A stretch of DNA of 64,000 nt, taken from contig CADCBK010000004.1 of the NCBI GenBank assembly GCA_902799665.1, forward strand, positions 13,588 to 77,587, read 5' to 3'. Below, piece by piece: positions 24,680 through 31,728 of the stretch; the first letter of the stretch is position 1, and every line of letters starts with the position of its first letter. A program made the translations under genes and the position numbers. Origin of the DNA: an uncultured Spirochaetaceae bacterium (GTDB lineage: Bacteria > Spirochaetota > Spirochaetia > Treponematales > Treponemataceae). Below the pieces are notes generated by a model. It saw nothing but the letters and a program-made list of their open reading frames with translations, did not search any database and was not told the DNA's origin.

Positions 24680-25343
24680 AATCTTCTTCCTCGGCGCGGC
24701 TTTCTAGAGACTCCTCTTCGTCCTCGTCGTCGTCATCATCGTCGTCGTCGTCTCTTCCCTTTGCGTCATTGTCATCCATGTTAAAGACATCATCATCATC
24801 GTCGTCCTGAATGAACTGGCGCTTGATTTTTGGCGCCGCTCCCGGCGGCTCAAGCTTTGCGTGAACCATTCCCTCGACGTCCTTTGTGTCTTTTCCAAGC
24901 GCGATGGCGATTTCGTCAATCAAAAGGGTTCTGGCGCTGTCGTAGAGCTTTCGCTCCTGTATGGGCAGTTCCTTTATTTTGCTGCGGTTGTAAAGGCAGC
25001 GGACAATCTTCGCTATGTCGGCGATTGTTCCTTTTTTGAGCAAGTCCAAATTCATTTGGTAGCGCAGCTTCCAGTCCGAGGTGATCGGCTCAAAGTCTTC
25101 GCTCAAAATGTTCAAGGCTTTTTTCGCTTCCTTGGCTTCCACAATCGCGCGAATTCCCAAGTCCTTCGCATGGTTCACCGGAACCATAACGACCATGTCG
25201 GAAACTTCAAGATAAATTTTATAGTAAAGGGCTTTTTCTTCGTTGAACTCTTTTTCAAAGATTTCTGTGATTACGCCAACGCCTTGGCTGGGGTAAACGA
25301 TTTGTTGTTTGACCTTAAATTCAGTCTTTTTTCTTGTAGCCAT
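24651..25343 (-). CDS. carD: CarD/CdnL-type RNA polymerase-binding regulator with acidic tail
   Basis: The 230-residue protein opens with the CarD N-terminal RNAP-interaction domain (FKVKQQIVYPSQGVGVITEIFEKEF...) and continues with the helical DNA-binding part (residues about 70-165). CarD proteins bind the polymerase beta subunit and stabilise promoter melting. The last 55 residues are almost only Asp and Glu, encoded by GAC/GAT/GAG triplets, and could act as a DNA mimic or modulate RNAP binding. TTGCAA-N17-TATAAT ends 8 bp before the ATG, so its own mRNA is probably leaderless. Pairing with ispDF matches treponeme gene order as I recall it. Confidence 0.9.
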   Translation of the reverse strand: MATRKKTEFKVKQQIVYPSQGVGVITEIFEKEFNEEKALYYKIYLEVSDMVVMVPVNHAKDLGIRAIVEAKEAKKALNILSEDFEPITSDWKLRYQMNLDLLKKGTIADIAKIVRCLYNRSKIKELPIQERKLYDSARTLLIDEIAIALGKDTKDVEGMVHAKLEPPGAAPKIKRQFIQDDDDDDVFNMDDNDAKGRDDDDDDDDDEDEEESLESRAEEEDFDDEDDDYN

Positions 25344-25351
25344 ATACCTTT

Positions 25352-25380
25352 ATTATAGCGCTTTTTTTGTAAATTTGCAA
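25352..25380 (-). promoter_or_regulatory. carD promoter, leaderless type
   Basis: On the minus strand TTGCAA (25380-25375), a 17-bp spacer and TATAAT (25357-25352), with the ATG 8 bp beyond. Confidence 0.75.
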
Positions 25381-25397
25381 GCATAAAAAAGAAAGAA

Positions 25398-25413
25398 GCG
25401 ACCTCGAGGTCGC
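25398..25413. repeat. 16-bp perfect palindrome
   Basis: GCGACCTCGAGGTCGC lies between the carD promoter and the 46-bp element. It has no T-run, so it is unlikely to be a simple terminator; it may be a protein site or part of a repeat. Confidence 0.6.
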
Positions 25414-25420
25414 GGCGAAA

Positions 25421-25466
25421 CCGCTCGAAACAACATTTATAGTCTTGCATTCAACGGCACGAGCGG
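25421..25466. repeat. 46-bp dispersed element, copy B
   Basis: Bounded by CCGCTCG and CGAGCGG and the same length as copy A at 5142-5187 (38 of 46 identical). It begins 1 bp after the stop codon of the cNMP-binding protein gene on the minus strand. Confidence 0.6.
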
Positions 25467-25467
25467 A

Positions 25468-25980
25468 TTAGTCCCCGTGCACTTCGTCGATTAGCGCTTC
25501 GTACAAAAGCATCAAGTCTTTGTTGGACCTTCTAAGCGCTCCGGCGATTCTGCGCGAAATCCTGTACATTACATGATAGCCCAATACGGGCTCGGCGTCG
25601 CAAAGGGCCTTAAACTGGTCTCCCTCAAGCTTTAGCGTTTGGCAGTCGGTAAGCGCGTATATCGAGGCGCTTCTTGTGTCTTTGTCCACAAGCGCGACTT
25701 CGCCAAAAAACACGTTTTGCTCGGTGGCGAGGTTCGCCACGGCGAATTGGTCGTTGTTCGGCGTTTTTTTTCGGGCTTGAACCGTTCCGTCGTAAAGAAT
25801 GTAAAGGGTGTCGCCTATGTCGCCCTCTTGTATGATGACTTCGCCCGCGCTGAAATTTACCGGCTCCAAAATGTCGCAAACGCGCGTCAAAAGGCGCTGG
25901 TGCTCCGCGTCGCTTGGGTCAAGGTCGGAAAAGATTTCCAGCTTGGAAAGTTTTTCTATCAATTCTGGCTTTGCTTCCAT
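25468..25980 (-). CDS. stand-alone cyclic-nucleotide-binding domain protein (cassette 1)
   Basis: The 170-residue protein consists essentially of one cNMP-binding beta-barrel: FSAGEVIIQEGDIGDTLYILYDGTV, then the phosphate-binding-cassette region FFGEVALVDKDTRSASIYA. In this cassette the usual Arg-Ser/Thr-Ala pattern is kept (TRSAS). No HTH is present, so it is not a CRP-type regulator. Its ATG lies 2 bp after the stop of the channel gene, so the two are surely co-translated; it is probably the ligand-sensing partner of that channel. It is a paralogue of the protein at 27159-27692. Confidence 0.85.
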   Translation of the reverse strand: MEAKPELIEKLSKLEIFSDLDPSDAEHQRLLTRVCDILEPVNFSAGEVIIQEGDIGDTLYILYDGTVQARKKTPNNDQFAVANLATEQNVFFGEVALVDKDTRSASIYALTDCQTLKLEGDQFKALCDAEPVLGYHVMYRISRRIAGALRRSNKDLMLLYEALIDEVHGD

Positions 25981-25982
25981 AA

Positions 25983-27155
25983 TTAGTTTTCCTCTTTTGA
26001 ATAGTTTCCGTGAATGAAAATCGCCTTTGAGCTTTCGGGAATCACATAGTCGCTTGGCGGGTTAAAAACGGGGATGTTGCTTTTTAGGGTTTTGACCTTC
26101 TTTAAGTTGGCGACGATTTTTTCCATGTTGGGATTTTTTTGCGCCTCGGCCAAGGCTTCCTGCCTGCGGTTGTAGAAGTTTCCTGTGTTCTCCAAAATTC
26201 CTATCAAAAGATTTTGGCCTTCCAAAGACTTTGCGTATTCGGCGTAGGGGCCGCCAACATATTTCGCGGGAATTTCCGCAAGGAAGAGGCCTTGGTTTTC
26301 GTCTTCAGCGGCAAGTTCGCGCAGTATGTGGCTTTTGCCTTTTCCGCTGGACGCTTGCACCAAAAGGTTTTGCTCATAGTCGCTTGTCATGATGATTTCG
26401 TCGCAGCGGGCAAGCGAAAGGTGCTTTTCAAATTTTGAGTCGATGATTTCGGCGACGCAATAAATGCGCGGGTTAAGGTTTTTGATTGTGATTACTGCAA
26501 GAACCGCGCGCGAGTCTGTTTCCAAAGTTGAAAAATCTTCCGACTTGTCGGCAAGAATCAAGGCGCGGGCGGCGCTTTTTATTTGCGCCTTAAGAAGCGT
26601 GTCTTCGTCGGTAAAGTCGCCGCGCAAAAAGTTTATCGCCTTTAGCTTTTCGTTGGCTTGAATCGCTTCTATGTCGGAATGCTTGGCGTTGTTAAGGATA
26701 ACAATTTGCTCCGGCGGAATTTCTGGGTTCGCCAAAAGCATTCCTTCCAATATGTTTTCAAAGCCAGGCTTCCAACCGCAAATCAAAAAGTGGTTTTTCA
26801 TGTTTGTCATTTTTAAAAGTCCTTTATCCTTTTTTTGCTGTCTGTCCAAAATGAACGAAGCGAATTTTCCTGAAAGCGCTCCGAATATCGCGACGCCCAC
26901 CAGCAAAAGCGCCATCGCCGAAAGGCGGCCCCAAAACGAAGCCGGCGCGATGTCGCCGTAACCTACCGTGGTCACCGTTACAATCGTGTACCAAAAGGCG
27001 TCAAACAAACTGTTGATGCTGGAGTTTGTTTTTTGCTCCGAGATGAAGATGACAACCATCATCACTATCAAGAGAACGGAAACGCTTGTCCAAACTTTCA
27101 CCGACGAGTTGGCCGCAAGACGCGCGATTTTTTCAAAAAACTTTTTTATCTTCAT
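25983..27155 (-). CDS. potassium channel with RCK/TrkA-N domain (cassette 1)
   Basis: The 390-residue protein has TM1 (about residues 18-40), a pore loop with the canonical filter TVTTVGYGDIAP (about 60-75) and TM2 (about 78-105). A cytoplasmic RCK domain follows, starting HFLICGWKPGFENILEG. The architecture is of an MthK-like 2-TM K+ channel. The adjacent cNMP-binding protein may act as a separate gating subunit. Start and stop are tightly packed with neighbours (3-bp gap to the upstream cNMP gene of cassette 2), giving a four-gene operon read from 28878 to 25468. Confidence 0.88.
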   Translation of the reverse strand: MKIKKFFEKIARLAANSSVKVWTSVSVLLIVMMVVIFISEQKTNSSINSLFDAFWYTIVTVTTVGYGDIAPASFWGRLSAMALLLVGVAIFGALSGKFASFILDRQQKKDKGLLKMTNMKNHFLICGWKPGFENILEGMLLANPEIPPEQIVILNNAKHSDIEAIQANEKLKAINFLRGDFTDEDTLLKAQIKSAARALILADKSEDFSTLETDSRAVLAVITIKNLNPRIYCVAEIIDSKFEKHLSLARCDEIIMTSDYEQNLLVQASSGKGKSHILRELAAEDENQGLFLAEIPAKYVGGPYAEYAKSLEGQNLLIGILENTGNFYNRRQEALAEAQKNPNMEKIVANLKKVKTLKSNIPVFNPPSDYVIPESSKAIFIHGNYSKEEN

Positions 27156-27158
27156 CGC

Positions 27159-27692
27159 TTAATCTGATCCTTCGATTTCCTTAAAGAGCGCCGCGTAAAG
27201 CGTAGTGATGTCCTTGTAAGATCTCTTTATAACTTGCTGCATTCTCTTTGTGATTTTTCTGTAAACGCAAAAGCCAAGGCGCGGATAGTCTTTGCAAAAG
27301 TCCACAAAGTCATTTCCGTTTAAAACCAAAACTTCGCATTTGCCGACAGCGCGCACGGTGGCCGAGCGCTGGTCTTGGTCTACAAGCGCGGCTTCGCCGA
27401 AAAACACGTCAAAGCTGTCGTCCAAGTCGGCGATGGCGATTTCGTCTCCGAATTGCGTTTTTCTGAAAATTTGGATTGAGCCGTGCGAAAGGATGTAAAG
27501 GTTTTGGCCGTTGTCGCCTTCCTTTATGATCAAGTCGCCGTCGTCATAGGATTCCGCGCTGAATTTATCGTAGAGCGCCGTGAACATTTTTACGTCCTCT
27601 TCGTTTTCCGCCGAAAAGTCGTCAAAAATGCTAAGGCTTACAAGGCGGGGGAGCGCTTCTTCAAAGGGAATTTTACTTGTCGGCATTCTCAT
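27159..27692 (-). CDS. stand-alone cyclic-nucleotide-binding domain protein (cassette 2)
   Basis: The 177-residue cNMP-binding barrel protein (DGDLIIKEGDNGQNLYILSHGSI; FFGEAALVDQDQRSATVRAVGKCEVL) is clearly paralogous to the one at 25468-25980. The phosphate-binding cassette keeps QRSAT. I use the ATG at 27692, 8 bp after GGAGGAG; it overlaps the end of the upstream channel gene by 20 bp. It probably partners the non-canonical channel of cassette 2. No DNA-binding domain is present. Confidence 0.85.
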   Translation of the reverse strand: MRMPTSKIPFEEALPRLVSLSIFDDFSAENEEDVKMFTALYDKFSAESYDDGDLIIKEGDNGQNLYILSHGSIQIFRKTQFGDEIAIADLDDSFDVFFGEAALVDQDQRSATVRAVGKCEVLVLNGNDFVDFCKDYPRLGFCVYRKITKRMQQVIKRSYKDITTLYAALFKEIEGSD

Positions 27693-28878
27693 CTTTTGGC
27701 TCCTCCTTCACCCTGACATAGATTGCCCTCATTCCGCGCCTTAGCGGAAAATCGTCATCGGGCAACAAGACCGGCTCGTTGCTTTTTAGGGTTTTGACTT
27801 TCATCAAGTCGTCGATGACCATTTCAACATTCGGATTTTTGTGCGCCTCGCGAATCGCGTCAAGGCGGCGCTTTTGGAAATTTCCTGTGTTCAAGAGCAG
27901 GCCGATTAAAAGAGACTTTTTCGCCGAGTCCGAATTTTGCTCCGCCGAAAAATCGCCGTAAGTTTTTCCGTAAAATTTTGGCGGAATGTTTTCCACCGTA
28001 ACGCCGCTGTTGGAGTCGATTCCAATCAAGGCGCGGATTACGTTTGAAAAGCCTTTTCCGCTGGAAGCCGTGGCCAAAAGGTTGTGCTCGTATTCCGTGG
28101 TCAAGATTATTTCGTCGCAGTGGGCCATGTTCAAGTGGCTTTCGAACTTGGCGTCAAAGATTTCGGCGGCGACGTATATCGACGGGTTCAAGTTTTTTAT
28201 CGCAAGAACGGCGAGAACCGCGCGCGAGTCGATTTCCAATTGCGTTCCGCCCTTGGATTGGTCGGATATTATAAGGGCGCGCGATGCCTTTGTGACCGCC
28301 GCCTTTTTCAAAACCTCTTCGTTTGAAAAATCGCCTGAGATGTAGTTCAAGTCCTTGTAGCCGGGATGGCTTTTCATTTGCGCGATTTGGTCTTGCGGCG
28401 CCTCGTTAATCAAGACGATTTGGTCGGGCGTCAAGTCTTCGTTGGCGGCGAGAACCGCTTGGATTATCGTTTCCATGTCGGGCTTCCAGCCGCAGAGCAA
28501 AAAGTGTTTTGTCAAGTTTTTCAATTTAGTCAGTCCCTTGTCCCTTTGGTTTTGAAAATTTATGAACACGGAAGAGACTTTTGCGAGTATCGTTCCGTAA
28601 AGGCAAATTCGCACAACGCTCGAAATCAGCGTGATCGCGCGGCCTCCAAAAGTCGCCGGCGAAAAGCGGACTACGCCCGTAATGAAGGCGAACAAAAAGT
28701 ACCAGTAGCTGTCGCCGATTGAGTAAATCGAACGGTTCCGTTCCCAATAATAGGCGGTGTACACGGTGAACAGGTAAAAAAGCGGAAGCATTATTCCAAA
28801 GCGAAAATAGTTGGAATGCAAAAGCTCCTGGATGCGTTTCTTTAGCTTTTTTCGTCGTGTTCCCTTTATATGCGCCAT
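27673..28878 (-). CDS. RCK-domain channel paralogue lacking the K+ selectivity filter (cassette 2)
   Basis: The 401-residue protein aligns end to end with the channel of cassette 1, including HFLLCGWKPDMETIIQAVLAAN at the RCK start. The pore loop differs: where cassette 1 has TVTTVGYGDIAP this protein has AFITGVVRFSPA, so the TVGYGD signature is gone while flanking TM helices and the GGR after the pore remain. It may be a channel with other selectivity, a non-conducting subunit that combines with cassette 1, or a sensor. The basic N-terminus (KGTRRKKLKKR) is cytoplasmic. Confidence 0.8.
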   Translation of the reverse strand: MAHIKGTRRKKLKKRIQELLHSNYFRFGIMLPLFYLFTVYTAYYWERNRSIYSIGDSYWYFLFAFITGVVRFSPATFGGRAITLISSVVRICLYGTILAKVSSVFINFQNQRDKGLTKLKNLTKHFLLCGWKPDMETIIQAVLAANEDLTPDQIVLINEAPQDQIAQMKSHPGYKDLNYISGDFSNEEVLKKAAVTKASRALIISDQSKGGTQLEIDSRAVLAVLAIKNLNPSIYVAAEIFDAKFESHLNMAHCDEIILTTEYEHNLLATASSGKGFSNVIRALIGIDSNSGVTVENIPPKFYGKTYGDFSAEQNSDSAKKSLLIGLLLNTGNFQKRRLDAIREAHKNPNVEMVIDDLMKVKTLKSNEPVLLPDDDFPLRRGMRAIYVRVKEEPKDENADK

Positions 28879-28896
28879 ACTTTATCTATTATTGCC

Positions 28897-28925
28897 ATTA
28901 TAATGGAAAAAAGCAATATTTGCAA
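28897..28925 (-). promoter_or_regulatory. promoter of the channel/cNMP operon
   Basis: On the minus strand TTGCAA (28925-28920), a 17-bp spacer and TATAAT (28902-28897). The -10 box lies inside the palindrome CCATTATAATGG. The leader would be about 11 nt, without a clear Shine-Dalgarno. Confidence 0.65.
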
Positions 28926-29016
28926 TATAAACGCGGCCTTGCCCTGCCGGCTAATCTTCTGTCGCCGCAATAATCCTGCGTCAAGGCGCGGTTCGCCGCA
29001 ATGGGCGCAAAAGCTC

Positions 29017-29059
29017 AGGAATTTTCAGAAAAAAATTTGACTTTTTTCTGAAAATTCCT
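29017..29059. promoter_or_regulatory. 18-bp perfect inverted repeat over the groES promoter
   Basis: AGGAATTTTCAGAAAAAA (29017-29034) and its exact complement (29042-29059) are separated by 7 bp. The -35 box lies in the central gap and first arm base, and the second arm fills the spacer up to the -10 box. It is not the CIRCE sequence. It looks like an operator for a dedicated regulator or a cruciform-forming element. Confidence 0.7.
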
Positions 29060-29065
29060 TATCTT
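29037..29065 (+). promoter_or_regulatory. groES promoter
   Basis: TTGACT (29037-29042), a 17-bp spacer and TATCTT (29060-29065). The leader is about 15 nt and contains AAGGAG before the ATG at 29087. Confidence 0.7.
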
Positions 29066-29086
29066 TAAATGTAAGGAGCATCAAAA

Positions 29087-29362
29087 ATGAAAGTTAAACC
29101 TTTAGCTGACCGTGTATTATTGAAGGCTGAAAAAGCCGAAAGCAAGACCGCTTCTGGAATCATCATTCCCGACGCGGCGCAAGAAAAAACTCAAACCGCA
29201 GTCGTTGAAGCTGTAGGTCCCGGAACAGAAAAAGATCCGATCACCGTTAAGAAGGGCGATCGCGTTATGTATGACAAATATTCTGGAACTCAGGTGAAAA
29301 TTGACGGCGAAGAATACCTTATCTGCAAGATGAGCGACATCATCGCAGTTTTGGAAAAGTAA
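29087..29362 (+). CDS. groES: co-chaperonin GroES
   Basis: The 91-residue protein is full length for Hsp10 ([36 protein letters not shown]). It has the mobile loop (SKTASGIII) and the conserved [11 protein letters not shown] and [13 protein letters not shown]. It caps GroEL during folding. groEL is not adjacent; separate groES and groEL loci are also, as I recall, the arrangement in T. pallidum. AAGGAG lies 9-10 bp before the ATG. The promoter carries an unusual 18-bp palindrome, suggesting specific stress control. Palindromic repeat hairpins follow the stop. Confidence 0.97.
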   Translation: MKVKPLADRVLLKAEKAESKTASGIIIPDAAQEKTQTAVVEAVGPGTEKDPITVKKGDRVMYDKYSGTQVKIDGEEYLICKMSDIIAVLEK

Positions 29363-29373
29363 TTAATAACACT

Positions 29374-29453
29374 ATTGCGATGCGAAAATGGCTTTCGCAT
29401 CGCAATAGGAACGAGTCAAGGCTTTAAGCGAAGCGCGCCTTGACTCGTTCCTA
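29374..29453. repeat. palindromic repeat, copy 3 (two perfect hairpins)
   Basis: First hairpin: ATTGCGATGCGAAA with its exact complement (29374-29406). Second: TAGGAACGAGTCAAGGC with its exact complement (29406-29453), a 17-bp stem matching hairpin A of copies 1 and 2. The last three bases are the TAG stop, read on the minus strand, of the TPR lipoprotein gene. It sits between convergent groES and that gene and may serve both as a terminator or mRNA 3' end protector. Confidence 0.85.
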
Positions 29454-31316
29454 TCGCTTGAATTTTCCAAGCAATAGCCGCGCGTCGCCGTTCGTTGGAT
29501 CCAGATACAGACTGTATTCCAGCGCCTTTACGGCGGCCGCGTCTTCTTTTTGCGCGTCGTATATGCAAGCCAAGCGATACATTATTCTTGACTTAAGGTA
29601 GTTGTCCGTCGCGCGGCCTTGCGCCCTTCCATACAGTTCCAAGGCCTTTTCCTTGTTTCCCGTACTGGAATAAATCATCGCCAAGTTGACCGCGCTTTCC
29701 GTGGCGGCCGCCGGGCTTATGTCGCTTCCGCCATAAGCGGCCGAAAATCCGCTTTCGTAAACGGCGTATTCGTAAAGGCGCTTTGTAAGGTCTGTATTCC
29801 TTTCCTTTGCGGCGAAATAGGCCGCGTATTCAACTTCCCAAACAGCCATTCTTTGCGCGTTTAGAACCAAGTCTTCCTCAAAGTCGCGCTCTTTTCCAAG
29901 CTTGTAGCGGGCCGCCAAATATTTTAGGAACATTTCCTTGGCCTCGTCGTATCGGTCAAGGCGCAAGAGCGTGTGGACGGCGTATTGGGCTATCGCTTGC
30001 GGATACAAGTCCGCGCCCGTCGCGTTTCGCTCCAACACCCTGTACATTCTTCCAAGCCGCGTCCTGTCGTCGCTTGAATCGTCGATTTTGTCCTCCAATT
30101 CCAATGCGGCTACATAAAGGGTGTCGTTGTGGGTTCTAGCCACCGATTCCTTCATTCTAAGGAGCGCGTCGCTTACCGCGACTCTCGGAGCGTCGTCAAA
30201 GCGCTTCATGTCGGTGGATACGACGCCCGCGTCCCTTAGGGATTTTGTAAGCGGGTCGTCCATCGTTCTCCGCGAACTGTTGTAGGCGAAGTTTCCGTAG
30301 GCTATCAAGGCTTGGACATTGTCGGGCCATTTTTGCGTTATGAATGTAAGCGTGTTGTAGGCCGCGCGGTCGTCGTTTTTTTGCAGGGCGTAAAGGGCGC
30401 TGTTCAAGTACATTGTTCCCAGCAAGGATTCCGTCGAGCCGACTTCCGCCGCGGAAGAGTTTTCGGAGCCGAGCGTGATTTGCGCTATCAATTCGTTTCG
30501 TATGCGCTCCGCCTCCTTGTCTTCGCCCATGTTCACGTAGCAGTCAGACAAGAGCGAGGCGATTTCTATTGAGCTGACTTTTCTTGTGTCGTTGATTCCG
30601 TCGGCAAAGCGGTCCTCGTTTTTTTGCAGGGCTTCCTTTGCTTCCAATGCGGCTTCCGCGGCCTCGCCGAATTTCTTGTTGTCGTAAAGGACAAGCGCCC
30701 AAAAATAAGCGTCGCTTGAACTTTTCTTTTGCTCGGGGACCATTTGCGCGGCGTCGCCGTATTCTCCGTTTTTCATTGAGCGTAGGGCGGCGTTTCTAAG
30801 CCAGGCGTTGTCAGCGCTTCCGTTGTAGGCGTCAATGCATACGGCCTGCATTTCCGGCGACAAGTAGTAGTCTTGCGGCCTTTCAATTTCTTCGCGCGCT
30901 TCGTTTCGCAAAATGAATTCCGCGTAAAGAGAGCCGTATCTTGTTCCGCGCAAAGACGCCGCCCGTTTTAGGGCTTCGTCGCTTTTTCCGCTTCTGTCCA
31001 AGAACCAAGCGTAAACGGCGTTAAGCTCCAAATTGTCAGGGTTTTTCTTTATGCTTTTCTTAAGGATTCTTTCGGCGGCTTTTTTTTGGTCAAGGGCCAT
31101 GTAGCGCTTGTAAACGCCGACCGCCTCCATTGGGTTAAGGATTTTTTTTTCGCAGGAAGAAAGAATTTTTATGGCGTCTTTGGGGTAGCCTTGCTCTATG
31201 TAGCGGTCGGCTTCGTCCAGCGCCGCGGTCATAGACACGGCCGTGGCCTTTGACGAGCAGGAAACTAACGCTCCGCAAAGCGCGACTGCCGCGCAAACAA
31301 GCCAAGTTGCCTTCAT
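29451..31316 (-). CDS. TPR-repeat lipoprotein
   Basis: The 621-residue product has a signal peptide with lipobox ALVSC and then helical TPR-type repeats throughout (for example EADRYIEQGYPKDAIKILSS and NLAMIYSSTGNKEKALELYGRA). It is probably periplasmic, membrane-anchored and a protein-interaction scaffold; the exact role is unknown. Its ATG overlaps the nusB stop (ATGA), indicating translational coupling in the alaS-to-TPR gene run. The stop codon is part of the palindromic repeat copy 3. Confidence 0.82.
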   Translation of the reverse strand: MKATWLVCAAVALCGALVSCSSKATAVSMTAALDEADRYIEQGYPKDAIKILSSCEKKILNPMEAVGVYKRYMALDQKKAAERILKKSIKKNPDNLELNAVYAWFLDRSGKSDEALKRAASLRGTRYGSLYAEFILRNEAREEIERPQDYYLSPEMQAVCIDAYNGSADNAWLRNAALRSMKNGEYGDAAQMVPEQKKSSSDAYFWALVLYDNKKFGEAAEAALEAKEALQKNEDRFADGINDTRKVSSIEIASLLSDCYVNMGEDKEAERIRNELIAQITLGSENSSAAEVGSTESLLGTMYLNSALYALQKNDDRAAYNTLTFITQKWPDNVQALIAYGNFAYNSSRRTMDDPLTKSLRDAGVVSTDMKRFDDAPRVAVSDALLRMKESVARTHNDTLYVAALELEDKIDDSSDDRTRLGRMYRVLERNATGADLYPQAIAQYAVHTLLRLDRYDEAKEMFLKYLAARYKLGKERDFEEDLVLNAQRMAVWEVEYAAYFAAKERNTDLTKRLYEYAVYESGFSAAYGGSDISPAAATESAVNLAMIYSSTGNKEKALELYGRAQGRATDNYLKSRIMYRLACIYDAQKEDAAAVKALEYSLYLDPTNGDARLLLGKFKR

Positions 31317-31723
31317 TGGCGCAGCTCTTTTGAAATGCGGTCAAGAATGCCGTTTATAAAGGCGGCTTGGTCGTCTATGCCGAATGACTTGGCGATTTCA
31401 ACCGCTTCGTTGATGATAATCGCGCTTTGCAAGTCGGTTTGGAAAATCAACGAGTAGGCGCTGACTCTTAGGATTGACAGCGTGACTTTGTTTATGCGGG
31501 AAAAGTCCCAGCTTGGCGAAAGCCGGGACTTGATTTCTGAATCTATCTTGTCGATGTTTTCAAGCGTTCCGCTGAGCATAAGGCGGGCAAAGGTCAAGTC
31601 GTCGCCGTCCTTTTTGTTTTCAATCCAATTGAAGCTTGTGACGTCGGCGGCTTCCTTGTCCTCGTTCATGTCCCAGGAATAAAGGCCCTGGATTGCGGCA
31701 ACGCGCGAATCGTGTCTGTTCAT
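31313..31723 (-). CDS. nusB: transcription antitermination factor NusB
   Basis: The 136-residue protein matches NusB in size and motifs: HDSRVAAIQGLYSWDMN at the N-terminus and AIIINEAVEIAKSFGIDDQAAFINGILDRIS at the C-terminus. NusB with NusE/S10 binds boxA RNA and supports rRNA antitermination. The stop overlaps the start of the TPR lipoprotein gene by 4 bp and the start lies 5 bp after the isomerase gene. Confidence 0.95.
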   Translation of the reverse strand: MNRHDSRVAAIQGLYSWDMNEDKEAADVTSFNWIENKKDGDDLTFARLMLSGTLENIDKIDSEIKSRLSPSWDFSRINKVTLSILRVSAYSLIFQTDLQSAIIINEAVEIAKSFGIDDQAAFINGILDRISKELRQ

Positions 31724-31728
31724 TCAGT

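Noticed and set aside
29017..29059. CIRCE operator upstream of groES
   Set aside because: CIRCE is TTAGCACTC-N9-GAGTGCTAA; the palindrome here has different arms and a 7-bp gap.
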